A stretch of DNA of 64,000 bases from a virus. Where the stretch lies: positions 1 through 64,000 of the IMG/VR virus record IMGVR_UViG_3300028569_000019; one strand, written 5' to 3'. A program made the position numbers and the translations under genes. The notes under the pieces were generated by a model that worked only from the letters and a program-made list of their open reading frames with translations, was not told the origin of the DNA and ran no database searches. Position 1 is the first letter of the stretch. Each line of letters opens with the position of its first letter. This document shows, in pieces, positions 1 to 6,329 of the stretch.

Positions 1-111
1 AAAAAGGGGGTATCTTTTGGTAGTGGTTATAAAAAGTGTGTATTTAACAGGTGGTAAAATTTTTCTTTGGGAAAAATCGTATATGTTGATATGTGAGTAT
101 ATTTATAAAAT
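1..111. other. Left-edge intergenic stretch with a late-type promoter
   Basis: I see no gene in the first 111 bases. The last part holds a TATATTTATA sequence at 98-107 just before the first ATG; the rest shows no clear hairpin or tRNA. Confidence 0.5.
100..107 (+). promoter_or_regulatory. Putative phage late promoter box (TATTTATA)
   Basis: TATTTATA ends 4 nt before the ATG at 112 and there is no Shine-Dalgarno between them. It belongs to a family of TA(T/C)TTAT(A/T/G) boxes found at the same distance before many genes here. Assignment to the gp55-like sigma is inference. Confidence 0.55.
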
Positions 112-381
112 ATGACAAAAATACAAGAAAACAAACTACGTGCTCTTATTAAACGTATAATAAGGGAGGAGTATTATGGAGAACCCAATGATGCTGCTGA
201 GGTAGAAAGTGATAAACTTACAGCACATTTGAGTGAGGATAGTGTGCATGATGATATCAAGGATTTGGAGATGTTGTTAAAAAATCCAGATCCTAGTCGT
301 GCTAAGGATTATGGATCTGTGGAGAATTATAAGAAGATGTTACGTGTTAAGATTGATAAATTAAAGAAGGGAGACAAGTAA
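112..381 (+). CDS. Small helical protein, possible capsid-targeted protein
   Basis: I do not recognise a named family. The 89-residue protein starts with a basic amphipathic helix (LRALIKRIIREE, residues 9-20) containing an I-x-E site, the type of site cut by T4-like prohead proteases. From residue 27 onward (DAAEVESDKLTAHLSED and further) it is nearly the same as the protein at 11032-11448, so the two are paralogues, but it lacks that protein's C-terminal extension. The ATG sits 4 nt after a late-type box, without a Shine-Dalgarno. The next gene starts 3 nt after the stop, so the two are probably co-transcribed. Packaging into the head is inference from the N-terminus and the neighbours. Confidence 0.7.
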   Translation: MTKIQENKLRALIKRIIREEYYGEPNDAAEVESDKLTAHLSEDSVHDDIKDLEMLLKNPDPSRAKDYGSVENYKKMLRVKIDKLKKGDK

Positions 382-384
382 TAT

Positions 385-1527
385 ATGAAATTTTTCAGTG
401 ATTTATTAAATGAGGTGGTGGTGGAAAACATGATGAACAAGTTTCATGCTGTTCCATTGGATCAATTTGTAAAACAAGAATTGGATGAGGCTGATATGCT
501 TGGTGCTACTACTACACCTATTAGTGCTGCGGATATGCAGGATTATTTACGTAGAACTGCTGGTGGCAGCAAGACCAAGATGGACAAGTATACGATGCCA
601 TATGTGCATAGGGGCAACATACAAATCAAAGATGAAAATGATAGAACATTTGATTTAAATAAGTTAAAGGCAGCGATCACACAACGTCCTGACAAAATTC
701 TCAAACAAAATGAGAAGATTACACATAGTGGTGGTGGCAGCACGATGTATTACAATATTGGGTTACCTGCGTTGAAGGGATTGGCTGTTAATGAGGCTAC
801 TGGTGATTTTGTTGTAGTTGATACGTGTCCTGGTGCGGGTGCTTGTAAGGTATATTGTTATGCCAAGAAGGGTGGATATGTGCAATGGAAGGCTAGTAGC
901 ATGTCACAAACTCGACAATTGAATTTTCTTTTGAATGATCCACAGGGATACAAGAGCAAGTTGGAGAGTGAGTTAAGATCTGCAGAGGCTAAGTATGGTA
1001 AAAAAGGCACCAAGCTTGTGGTGAGATGGCATGATGCTGGGGATTTCTTTAGTCCTGAGTATTTGGATTTGGCATATAGTGTTGCTAGGGATTTTCCTAA
1101 TATTGATTTTTATGCTTATACCAAGATGGCTGGAGTTGCGACTGGTGACAAGCCAAGCAATTTCAAGATGAATTTTAGCATGGGTGCTACACCTGATCAA
1201 GAAAAGCAGATTGATTTTCAAAAGACGAAACATAGTACTGTTGTACCCAAGACTATGTTTGATGATTTGATTACGAGAGATGGCGATGGCAAGGTTGTTA
1301 GAAATGACAAGGGTCAGATACAGTTTAGTGATGAAAATTTGAATATATTGAAGAAGAAGTTGGCATCTAAGTATAATATGTCTGCTGATAGTGTAATTAC
1401 GTATGATGAAATGATGAAGATACCTGTTGGTAGCGAGCCTAAGTATAATGTGATAGTTAAGCCAGGTGATGGTGATGATAGTGCTAATAGAGCTGATGTT
1501 ATTGGAACTTGGTTATTGATACATTAA
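385..1527 (+). CDS. GP88-family protein with T4-like capsid-targeting N-terminus
   Basis: 380 residues. The middle resembles the phage GP88 (gene product 88) family. There is a cysteine cluster DTCPGAGACKVYCYAKKGG around residues 147-165, and VVRWHDAGDFFSPEYLDLA followed by FYAYTKM around residues 210-245. The biochemical role of GP88 proteins is not settled; the conserved Cys residues suggest a metal or Fe-S site (inference). The N-terminus, MKFFSDLLNE followed by VVVE, looks like the short propeptides of T4 internal head proteins and Alt, which are cut after L/I-x-E. It lies between two other genes with similar N-termini, at 112 and 1531, with gaps of 3 nt on both sides. It may be packaged in the head and injected. 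Confidence 0.75.
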   Translation: MKFFSDLLNEVVVENMMNKFHAVPLDQFVKQELDEADMLGATTTPISAADMQDYLRRTAGGSKTKMDKYTMPYVHRGNIQIKDENDRTFDLNKLKAAITQRPDKILKQNEKITHSGGGSTMYYNIGLPALKGLAVNEATGDFVVVDTCPGAGACKVYCYAKKGGYVQWKASSMSQTRQLNFLLNDPQGYKSKLESELRSAEAKYGKKGTKLVVRWHDAGDFFSPEYLDLAYSVARDFPNIDFYAYTKMAGVATGDKPSNFKMNFSMGATPDQEKQIDFQKTKHSTVVPKTMFDDLITRDGDGKVVRNDKGQIQFSDENLNILKKKLASKYNMSADSVITYDEMMKIPVGSEPKYNVIVKPGDGDDSANRADVIGTWLLIH

Positions 1528-1530
1528 CAT

Positions 1531-1998
1531 ATGAAATTGATTGATATATTGACCGAGGTTAAAAGTGTAGATGTTGTGTATAGAGGAGTAAATCCTGCGT
1601 ATGGCGACGTTGGATTGGGCATCAACAGCACCAAGATTGGAGACAAGTTGGTTGCGACGTTGGGGCCTAATCACACTGATAATATTGATGTTGCTAAGCG
1701 ATTTGGCAAGCAGATTATAACAACCAAGTTGAATGGTCGTGGATTAAAGTTGGGTCATTACAATGATATAATCAAGTTGTATCAAGAGTACAAGGATATG
1801 TTAACGCCTGGAATTGCTGGAATGATTAAAAACAGCAGTGGACAGGATCAATTGGAGTATATACAACAGGCTGGCAATGAGTTGCGAGATGTATTGAGCA
1901 AGCGATATGGATATATAACAAGTCCATTGGCTGTGAGTGACGCGAGTTATTTGAGTGAAAAGGGGTTGACTGGTAATTTGTATATACCACTTCGTTGA
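1531..1998 (+). CDS. ADP-ribosyltransferase-like protein, probably packaged (copy 1)
   Basis: 155 residues. The N-terminus MKLIDILTE followed by VKS matches the pattern of T4 capsid-targeting propeptides (short, hydrophobic, ending L/I-x-E). The body begins VYRGVNPAYGD, which fits the first beta strand and Arg of the R-S-E class of ADP-ribosyltransferases. A DVAKRFGKQI segment follows (residues 55-64), as in the NAD-binding Ser region. The protein ends SEKGLTGNLYIPLR. It is a close paralogue of 10348-10818 and a distant relative, by layout, of 19816-20226. T4 Alt is a packaged ADP-ribosyltransferase that modifies host RNA polymerase at infection; a similar role here is inference. I cannot place the catalytic Glu with certainty. 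Confidence 0.6.
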   Translation: MKLIDILTEVKSVDVVYRGVNPAYGDVGLGINSTKIGDKLVATLGPNHTDNIDVAKRFGKQIITTKLNGRGLKLGHYNDIIKLYQEYKDMLTPGIAGMIKNSSGQDQLEYIQQAGNELRDVLSKRYGYITSPLAVSDASYLSEKGLTGNLYIPLR

Positions 1999-2048
1999 AA
2001 TATAATATTGTGTTTTGTTTTTAAAGTGTTATATTATTATAATACGTT

Positions 2049-3707
2049 ATGAAGATATTAAGTTTTGTTTGTGGCGAACATAGTAGTGGGTTGGCTGTTA
2101 TTGAAAATGGTCGGCCCAAGTATTGTTATGAGGAGGAACGATTCACTAGAATCAAAACCAGCACTGACTGGAAGAATTTGTTTTTTAGGCTTCCGATATT
2201 GAGTTTGTATGAATTGCAATACAAAAACAAAGAAGACATAAATAATTTTGATGTTTATTTATTTCCCAAGGTTATTGGCATAGATAATTTAACTGATGAA
2301 TTTTTGCAAAAGGTTTCTGCTCGTTGCAATTTTTTTATTGATATTGATCGTATCAAGAGCAAATCGTTTGAGTATGACCATCATGGTGCTCATTGTGCTT
2401 TGGCTTATTATACCAGTGGATTTGTTGATAAGAAGTGTTTGGTTGTGAGTATTGATGCGTTGGGATGTAACTATAGTGCCAAGTATTATTTGGGTGAAAA
2501 CAACACCATGAAGTATATTGATGGTATTGAGGTTGGTCGAGTATCATTTGGTATGTATTATGCGATGTTGACTGAATTTTTGGGTTTTCAAAGATTAAAA
2601 GATGAGGGTAAGATAGTTGGTATGAGTTCTCATGGAAAATTTCCTGATGAAATGATACCTGTATTTGAAAATGCTATAGGACAATTGGATGGTATCAAGA
2701 CTCGTAAATTGGCTGACAATTTTGAAGGAAACATGTTTATTGAGTTTTATACTGAAATTTTCAAAAAGATTGGTTCAAGATTTTATAAGAATACTGTAAC
2801 TATGAATGACATAGCTGCGGCTGGTCAGATTGTTTTTGAAAATAAAGTTTGTGAGTTGTTGAATAATTTGCATGATTTGTATCCTGAGTATGATCATGTG
2901 TGTTTGAGTGGTGGAATATTTGCAAATGTTAAGGTAAACAAGCGAATCAATGAATTGCCATGGGTTAAGGAAGTGTATATTACACCTCCTATGGGTGATG
3001 AAGGTTTGACTTTGGGATCTGGGTTGTTGTACAACAGTATCAATAAAAAACAAGATGTATTTAGATTGAATGATGTGTATTTGGGTGGGGGTTATAATGA
3101 CATTGAAATTCAAAATACTATTTTTGATGTAAAGTTCAAAGACAAGTTTGTTTGTGAAGATTTGGATGTGGATCGTGTTGCAAAATTATTGGATGAACAA
3201 CATATAGTGGGATTGTTTCAAGGTCGAATGGAGTATGGGCCTAGAGCGTTGGGCAACAGAACCATATTGGCTGATGCTAGAAGTGCGGAGGCGTATGACA
3301 AATTGAATGATCGATTAAATAGAAATGATTGTATGCCATTTGCTCCTGTGGTATTACCTGAATATGCGGATGATGTATTTAAGATACACAAGAGCAGATA
3401 TACTTCTGAATTTATGACAATGTTGTATGATACACGAATTGATTGGCATGATAGAATACCATCTGCGTTGCATCCAATTGATAAGACTGCACGTATACAA
3501 TTGGTTTATAAAGAAAAGAACGAGTTGTTGTATGATATATTAAAATCGTTTTATATTAGAACGTCTGTGCCTGTGTTGATAAATACGTCATTTAACATAC
3601 ATGAAGAGCCAATAGTATGTTGGCCTGAGAATGCTTTTGATCATTTGGTTAATGGCATTGTGGATTATTTGATTGTGGAAAACAAATTGTATAGTTTAAA
3701 GAAATAA
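2049..3707 (+). CDS. Carbamoyltransferase of the NodU/CmcH (TobZ) family
   Basis: 552 residues, close to the usual length of the family. The N-terminal Kae1-like domain shows GEHSSGLAVIENG (residues 8-20), the metal-binding YDHHGAHCALAYY (about 108-120), and CLSGGIFANVKVNKRI (about 285-300). The C-terminal YrdC-like half has GRMEYGPRALGNRTILADAR (about 396-415), FAPVVLP, and LINTSFNIHEEPIV (about 516-529). Such enzymes make carbamoyl-adenylate and carbamoylate a hydroxyl group. In phages they are associated with modified DNA, for example 5-carbamoyloxymethyl-cytosine, so DNA armour is one candidate role. Carbamoylation of a sugar or of virion glycans is the other, given the glycosyltransferases at 56-60 kb. 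Codon use is richer in TTG and GAG than in the AT-rich endonuclease genes. Confidence 0.93.
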   Translation: MKILSFVCGEHSSGLAVIENGRPKYCYEEERFTRIKTSTDWKNLFFRLPILSLYELQYKNKEDINNFDVYLFPKVIGIDNLTDEFLQKVSARCNFFIDIDRIKSKSFEYDHHGAHCALAYYTSGFVDKKCLVVSIDALGCNYSAKYYLGENNTMKYIDGIEVGRVSFGMYYAMLTEFLGFQRLKDEGKIVGMSSHGKFPDEMIPVFENAIGQLDGIKTRKLADNFEGNMFIEFYTEIFKKIGSRFYKNTVTMNDIAAAGQIVFENKVCELLNNLHDLYPEYDHVCLSGGIFANVKVNKRINELPWVKEVYITPPMGDEGLTLGSGLLYNSINKKQDVFRLNDVYLGGGYNDIEIQNTIFDVKFKDKFVCEDLDVDRVAKLLDEQHIVGLFQGRMEYGPRALGNRTILADARSAEAYDKLNDRLNRNDCMPFAPVVLPEYADDVFKIHKSRYTSEFMTMLYDTRIDWHDRIPSALHPIDKTARIQLVYKEKNELLYDILKSFYIRTSVPVLINTSFNIHEEPIVCWPENAFDHLVNGIVDYLIVENKLYSLKK

Positions 3708-3711
3708 AATT

Positions 3712-3858
3712 ATGTCACTAAGCGAATCGCAGTTAGCAATATTGAGTTGGATATTTACGACAGGATGTTCTGTATTATTGATTGCATCTACTGCAATAAT
3801 ATTGTATATGATGTATTTGTTTGTGAAGTTGGTTAAAAATTTCTCAAAAAAATATTGA
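3712..3858 (+). CDS. Small single-pass membrane protein
   Basis: A 48-residue ORF (MSLSESQLAILSWIF start) with one long hydrophobic segment from about residue 8 to 40 and a basic C-terminus (KLVKNFSKKY), so probably inserted with the C-terminus inside the cell. It starts 4 nt after the carbamoyltransferase stop, without a Shine-Dalgarno, and its stop overlaps the -35 box of the next promoter. No family recognised; a role in lysis or membrane association cannot be decided. Confidence 0.55.
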   Translation: MSLSESQLAILSWIFTTGCSVLLIASTAIILYMMYLFVKLVKNFSKKY

Positions 3859-3883
3859 CGAATATATAGTTGTGTGATATATA
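3855..3883 (+). promoter_or_regulatory. Host-type sigma70 promoter
   Basis: TTGACG at 3855-3860, a 17-nt spacer and TATATA at 3878-3883. The predicted start falls at about 3890, directly before the small leader ORF at 3891. It would drive the attenuator-like leader ahead of the first tRNA block. Confidence 0.6.
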
Positions 3884-3890
3884 TTATTAA

Positions 3891-3968
3891 ATGAGAGTCA
3901 AGTATACACATATTAAACGCTGGGATACATTTACAAATTGTGAATGTCTGGCGGTTGATATTGTATAG
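3891..3968 (+). CDS. Putative 25-residue leader peptide
   Basis: ATG to TAG ORF coding MRVKYTHIKRWDTFTNCECL followed by AVDIV. It begins at the predicted transcription start. Its second half covers the first arm (3949-3959) of a hairpin that competes with a terminator, the arrangement of translation-controlled attenuators. No run of a single regulatory codon is visible, so the sensed signal is unknown. It may also be chance. Confidence 0.35.
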   Translation: MRVKYTHIKRWDTFTNCECLAVDIV

Positions 3969-4028
3969 TATGTGAACACCTTCTTGTACAAAAAATCAAC
4001 CGCCAATCCAAAAAGATGGCGGTTTTTT
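3949..4028 (+). promoter_or_regulatory. Attenuator-like leader: antiterminator versus terminator
   Basis: Segment A, TGGCGGTTGAT at 3949-3959, is a perfect 11-nt complement of segment B, ATCAACCGCCA at 3995-4005. Segment B can instead pair with segment C, TGGCGGTT at 4017-4024, followed by a T-run, which makes a rho-independent terminator. A:B and B:C exclude each other. Segment A lies inside the small ORF 3891-3968. Confidence 0.6.
3998..4028 (+). terminator. Rho-independent terminator
   Basis: AACCGCCA / TGGCGGTT 8-bp stem with an 11-nt loop followed by TTTTTT. Confidence 0.85.
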
Positions 4029-4045
4029 GTTTTTTCGAAAAGGTG

Positions 4046-4073
4046 TTGACAAGTTGAAAAACTCATGTAAGAT
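4046..4073 (+). promoter_or_regulatory. Host-type sigma70 promoter
   Basis: TTGACA at 4046-4051, 16-nt spacer, TAAGAT at 4068-4073. It lies between the terminator and the small RNA of the first tRNA block. Confidence 0.55.
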
Positions 4074-4134
4074 AAAAGGACATTAAACGAAACTAGTAAG
4101 TGAAATCGAAGTAACTGAAAGTTTAAAATGATGA

Positions 4135-4162
4135 TTGACAATTTAAAATAGTCTGTTAGACT
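4135..4162 (+). promoter_or_regulatory. Host-type sigma70 promoter for the small RNA
   Basis: TTGACA at 4135-4140, 16-nt spacer, TAGACT at 4157-4162. The predicted start at about 4169 is 11 nt before the conserved RNA core at 4180. The same arrangement precedes the second copy of this RNA near 14033. Confidence 0.55.
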
Positions 4163-4169
4163 TAATGAA

Positions 4170-4293
4170 GATTGTGGAAGGCTTGAAACTCCATCTGTTG
4201 AGCCACCGCCAGTAACCAAAGGTAAAGACTGGGAAAATCAATTGATTGGTCCGTGGGTGTTATGCTGGAATACAGAACCCATAGGGCGATAAT
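4170..4293 (+). ncRNA. Conserved structured small RNA, copy 1
   Basis: It shares two hairpins with 14033-14137. Hairpin 1 is GGCT/AGCC (4180-4183 with 4201-4204) around a loop containing TGAAACTCCATCTG; in copy 2 the stem is GGGG/CCCC around nearly the same loop, so the stem covaries while the loop is kept. Hairpin 2 is TGGGT/ACCCA (4254-4258 with 4277-4281), enclosing GTTATGCTGGAATACAGA. Both copies end GGCGATAAT. The linker is longer here (49 nt against 29). Each copy sits after a terminator and a TTGACA promoter and immediately before a tRNA. It may be comparable to the stable non-tRNA RNAs C and D of the T4 tRNA cluster, but I do not recognise a family. Confidence 0.6.
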
Positions 4294-4342
4294 GACATAA
4301 CTGAGGTTATTGTTATTTGGTATAAGAATAAAAGATTTTTAT

Positions 4343-4417
4343 GCCTCCTAAGCATTGGTAGCGATGCAGAGGTTTTGTAAACCCCAGAGCTCGGCGCAAG
4401 CCCGGGAGGAGGCTCCA
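4343..4417 (+). tRNA. tRNA-Thr (anticodon TGT), altered D/T loops
   Basis: Acceptor GCCTCCT/AGGAGGC, discriminator T, CCA encoded. Anticodon loop TTTGTAA with one A-C mismatch in its stem. T-stem CTCGG/CCGGG with loop CGCAAGC, so positions 55-56 are GC and not TC. The D-loop TGGTAGCG places A18 G19 opposite them. 75 nt. Confidence 0.8.
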
Positions 4418-4515
4418 ATTTATAGTAATGGTGATATTGGTGTAACAGTTAGCATTTGAGTTTGTGAAACTCACGGAACGAGGGCAGCACTCGTATATCA
4501 CCCCAAATTTATAAT

Positions 4516-4594
4516 GGCCTCATCGTCTACGAATGTAATAGGATTCTGGATTCTCAATCCGGAGAACTCGGTTTGACTCCGAGTGAGGCTACCA
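4516..4594 (+). tRNA. tRNA-Glu (anticodon CTC)
   Basis: Acceptor GGCCTCA/TGAGGCT with a G1-U72 wobble, discriminator A, CCA encoded. Anticodon loop TTCTCAA. T-loop TTTGACT has T56 in place of C56, and the D-loop ACGAATGTAAT has AA and no GG, consistent with an A19-U56 replacement of G19-C56. 79 nt. Confidence 0.8.
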
Positions 4595-4601
4595 ATTTAA
4601 T

Positions 4602-4676
4602 TACCCTATCGTCTAGTAACTAGGACTAGTGTCCCGGACGACACTAACCTTGGTTTGAATCCAAGTGGGGTAACCA
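4602..4676 (+). tRNA. tRNA with an 8-nt anticodon loop, identity uncertain
   Basis: Acceptor TACCCTA/TGGGGTA, discriminator A, CCA encoded. Glu/Gln-like D-arm (TCGTCTAG...AGGAC). T-loop TTTGAAT with T56; the D-loop has AA where GG is usual. The anticodon stem AGTGT/ACACT encloses the eight bases CCCGGACG, with no U at the usual position 33. I cannot assign an anticodon; an inactive copy or a four-base-reading tRNA are both possible. Confidence 0.6.
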
Positions 4677-4682
4677 ATTTAT

Positions 4683-4760
4683 GCTGGTGTAGCTCAAATG
4701 GATTAGAGCGTTTGATTACGAATCAAAAGGTTGTAGGTTCAACTCCTACCATCAGCACCA
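4683..4760 (+). tRNA. tRNA-Arg (anticodon ACG), canonical
   Basis: Acceptor GCTGGTG/CATCAGC (one G-T pair), discriminator A, CCA encoded. D-stem GCTC/GAGC with GG in the loop. Anticodon loop TTACGAA. T-stem GTAGG/CCTAC with canonical loop TTCAACT. Confidence 0.95.
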
Positions 4761-4767
4761 TTTTAAT

Positions 4768-4842
4768 GGCCTATTCGACAACCAGCTAAGTCACTTGGCT
4801 TTCATCCAAGAGTAGCCGGGGCAGCACCGGCATAGGCTACCA
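4768..4842 (+). tRNA. tRNA-Glu (anticodon TTC), altered D/T loops
   Basis: Acceptor GGCCTAT/ATAGGCT with G1-U72, discriminator A, CCA. Anticodon stem CTTGG/CCAAG, loop CTTTCAT. T-stem GCCGG/CCGGC with loop GGCAGCA (G54 G55 C56, G58). The D-loop AACCAGCTAA reads A18 G19. Arms count to exactly 75 nt. Confidence 0.8.
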
Positions 4843-4844
4843 TT

Positions 4845-4931
4845 TTTGACGGCACTGTAGGGTGCAGTCGTAAGCAAGATCACCCCTAGCATAATCTGAA
4901 ACAGTGAAGCGTTAAGATCTTGACCGTCAAA
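4845..4931 (+). ncRNA. Structured RNA with a possible pseudoknot inside the tRNA array
   Basis: TTTGACGG at 4845-4852 pairs with CCGTCAAA at 4924-4931. Inside are ACTG/CAGT (4854-4857, 4865-4868) with the 7-nt loop TAGGGTG, and CAAGATC/GATCTTG (4875-4881, 4916-4922). The loop TAGGGTG is complementary, with one bulge, to CACCCCTA at 4881-4888. It is tRNA-sized but has no anticodon arm or CCA. It could be a decayed tRNA or a separate small RNA. Confidence 0.45.
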
Positions 4932-4939
4932 TATTTCAT

Positions 4940-5017
4940 ATCCGCCAATGTTCCAAGGATTAGGCGACAGGCTCTCCAAAAGCCCGTGGGTAAGTTCGAT
5001 TCTTACGGTGGATGCCA
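4940..5017 (+). tRNA. tRNA-Trp (anticodon CCA)
   Basis: Acceptor ATCCGCC/GGTGGAT, discriminator G as in other bacterial tRNA-Trp, CCA encoded. Anticodon loop CTCCAAA. T-stem GTAAG/CTTAC with canonical loop TTCGATT. The D-arm is poorly paired but keeps GG. Confidence 0.85.
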
Positions 5018-5042
5018 TTTTTTCAAATACATTAGGTGAAGG

Positions 5043-5204
5043 CAACGAACGTAGTTTAATTGGTAAAACAACCGCACGAATAAGCGGAAGTCATTCAGTT
5101 CGAATCTGAATCACTAGTTGAAGTAGTAAGTAATGTATTGACACTGATAGACATTGAATGTTATAATCTGACGAGGTTATAATTAGTAAGTGGAACGTTC
5201 GTTG
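5043..5204 (+). tRNA. tRNA-like element (Phe-like GAA) with displaced 3' acceptor strand
   Basis: A D-arm GTTT/AAAC with AATTGGTA loop, an anticodon-like CCGC/GCGG hairpin with the 8-nt loop ACGAATAA, and a canonical T-arm TTCAG/CTGAA with loop TTCGAAT occupy 5053-5110. The adjacent 3' bases do not pair with the 5' strand. Instead CAACGAACGT (5043-5052) is perfectly complementary to ACGTTCGTTG at 5195-5204, beyond an 84-nt segment that holds a sigma70 promoter. No CCA. It is either a decayed tRNA or an unusual precursor. Confidence 0.4.
5138..5167 (+). promoter_or_regulatory. Host-type sigma70 promoter for tRNA-Asn
   Basis: TTGACA at 5138-5143, 18-nt spacer, perfect TATAAT at 5162-5167. The next gene downstream is tRNA-Asn at 5229. 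Confidence 0.7.
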
Positions 5205-5228
5205 AAATCCAGTAAACATTTTTTTAAC

Positions 5229-5300
5229 TCCCCTGTAGTGTCAAAGTAGCACGGCTGGTTGTTACCCAGTTAGGTGAAGGTGCGAGTCCTTCTGGGGGAG
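5229..5300 (+). tRNA. tRNA-Asn (anticodon GTT), altered D/T loops, CCA not encoded
   Basis: Acceptor TCCCCTG/TGGGGGA, discriminator G, followed by CTT and not CCA. Anticodon stem GCTGG/CCAGT, loop TTGTTAC. T-stem GAAGG/CCTTC, loop TGCGAGT (T54, G55 C56). The D-loop TCAAAGTAG reads A18 G19. U1-A72 and G73 agree with bacterial tRNA-Asn. Confidence 0.8.
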
Positions 5301-5340
5301 CTTTCGTCAAAATAAAATACATTTTGACAGTTCACATCCA

Positions 5341-5348
5341 TATTTATT
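5341..5348 (+). promoter_or_regulatory. Putative late promoter box
   Basis: TATTTATT ending 3 nt before the ATG at 5352; no Shine-Dalgarno. Confidence 0.5.
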
Positions 5349-5351
5349 ATT

Positions 5352-6047
5352 ATGGATGTGAACCAAGATTTCAAATATACAATATATAAAACTACCAATA
5401 AAATTAACAACAAAGTTTATATTGGAATGCATAAAACAAAAAATCCATATGACAGTTATATGGGTTCTGGTAAATTATTCAAAAGAGCAGTAGGAAAATA
5501 TGGTGAAGAAAACTTTGTAAAAGAAGTTTTATTTATATTTGATACCGCTGAAGAAATGTTTGCGAAAGAAAAAGAAATAGTAAATCAATTATTTATTGAA
5601 TCAGATAATACATACAATATTATGGAAGGTGGATGTGGAGGTTATTCATATATAAATGAATCTGGTAAAAATTTGTATGGTCAGAACGGTGATATTAATC
5701 ACGGTGGAAAAAATTTATTAACTGGTAATAAAATAAAAGAATTTTTAATTGAAAAAGGATTATTTGAAGAATGGAAACAGAAAGTATCAACATCTTTAAA
5801 AGAAAAATGGAAACGAGATGGTTTTCATTGGACTGGTAGAAAACATAAAGATGAATCGAAAAAGAAAATGAGCGCAGATAGAAAAGGCAAATATACAGGT
5901 ATAGATAATTCAAATTATGGAAATTGTTGGGTTTATTCAGATTTAGAATCTAAGAATAAAACCATTAAAAAACAAGAATTAAATGATTACATAAATAATG
6001 GATGGAAACCGGGTATAAAAATGAAATATCATAAGAAAATTTCATAA
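5352..6047 (+). CDS. GIY-YIG homing endonuclease
   Basis: 231 residues. The N-terminal GIY-YIG nuclease motif is YTIYKTTNKINNKVYIGMH (residues 9-27), followed by a catalytic-core-like stretch ending in YNIMEGG. A NUMOD3-like DNA-binding segment, GRKHKDESKKKMS, lies around residues 164-176. Such phage proteins (T4 Seg family and relatives) are free-standing homing endonucleases that cut cognate DNA lacking the gene. It sits between two tRNA genes, with its own late-type box 3 nt before the ATG. The gene is very A-rich, unlike the structural genes, in keeping with recent mobility. Confidence 0.9.
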   Translation: MDVNQDFKYTIYKTTNKINNKVYIGMHKTKNPYDSYMGSGKLFKRAVGKYGEENFVKEVLFIFDTAEEMFAKEKEIVNQLFIESDNTYNIMEGGCGGYSYINESGKNLYGQNGDINHGGKNLLTGNKIKEFLIEKGLFEEWKQKVSTSLKEKWKRDGFHWTGRKHKDESKKKMSADRKGKYTGIDNSNYGNCWVYSDLESKNKTIKKQELNDYINNGWKPGIKMKYHKKIS

Positions 6048-6065
6048 TAATTTTTAAATTTCAAT

Positions 6066-6188
6066 TCCAGAGTAGCTCAATGGTAGAGCATGCGGCTGTG
6101 GGCCATAAAGTATTATTTAATAGAGAGTGCAAATCTCATAAGGCCAAAGTTAACCGCAGGGTTGGGGGTTCGAAACCCTCCTCTGGAG
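6066..6188 (+). tRNA. tRNA-Asn (or His) interrupted by 51 nt in the anticodon loop
   Basis: Exon 1 has acceptor TCCAGAG, D-arm GCTC/GAGC with GG, and anticodon stem TGCGG followed by CTGT. Exon 2 supplies TAA, CCGCA, T-arm GGGGG/CCCTC with loop TTCGAAA, and CTCTGGA plus discriminator G, with no CCA. Removing 6100-6150 gives loop CTGTTAA (GTT, Asn). Removing 6101-6151 gives CTGTGAA (GTG, His). U1-A72 and G73, and the sister tRNA-Asn at 5229, favour Asn. The insert is bounded by GGCC at both ends, which can pair, and holds a GAGA/TCTC hairpin. It is far too short for a group I intron. Confidence 0.65.
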
Positions 6189-6329
6189 CTCTTTCAATAG
6201 TTTTATATGATGTATGATATATGCTGATTAAGGGTTAGGCAGTTGATCAAATTGCAATAGTATGAACATAAAGTGCCTTAAGAAATTTAAATAATTTCAT
6301 TGTTCATTATACATTATATAATTTTTCAA

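Noticed and set aside
6066-6188. Group I intron in the interrupted tRNA
   Set aside because: 51 nt is too short for the catalytic core, and no P/Q/R/S-like elements are visible.
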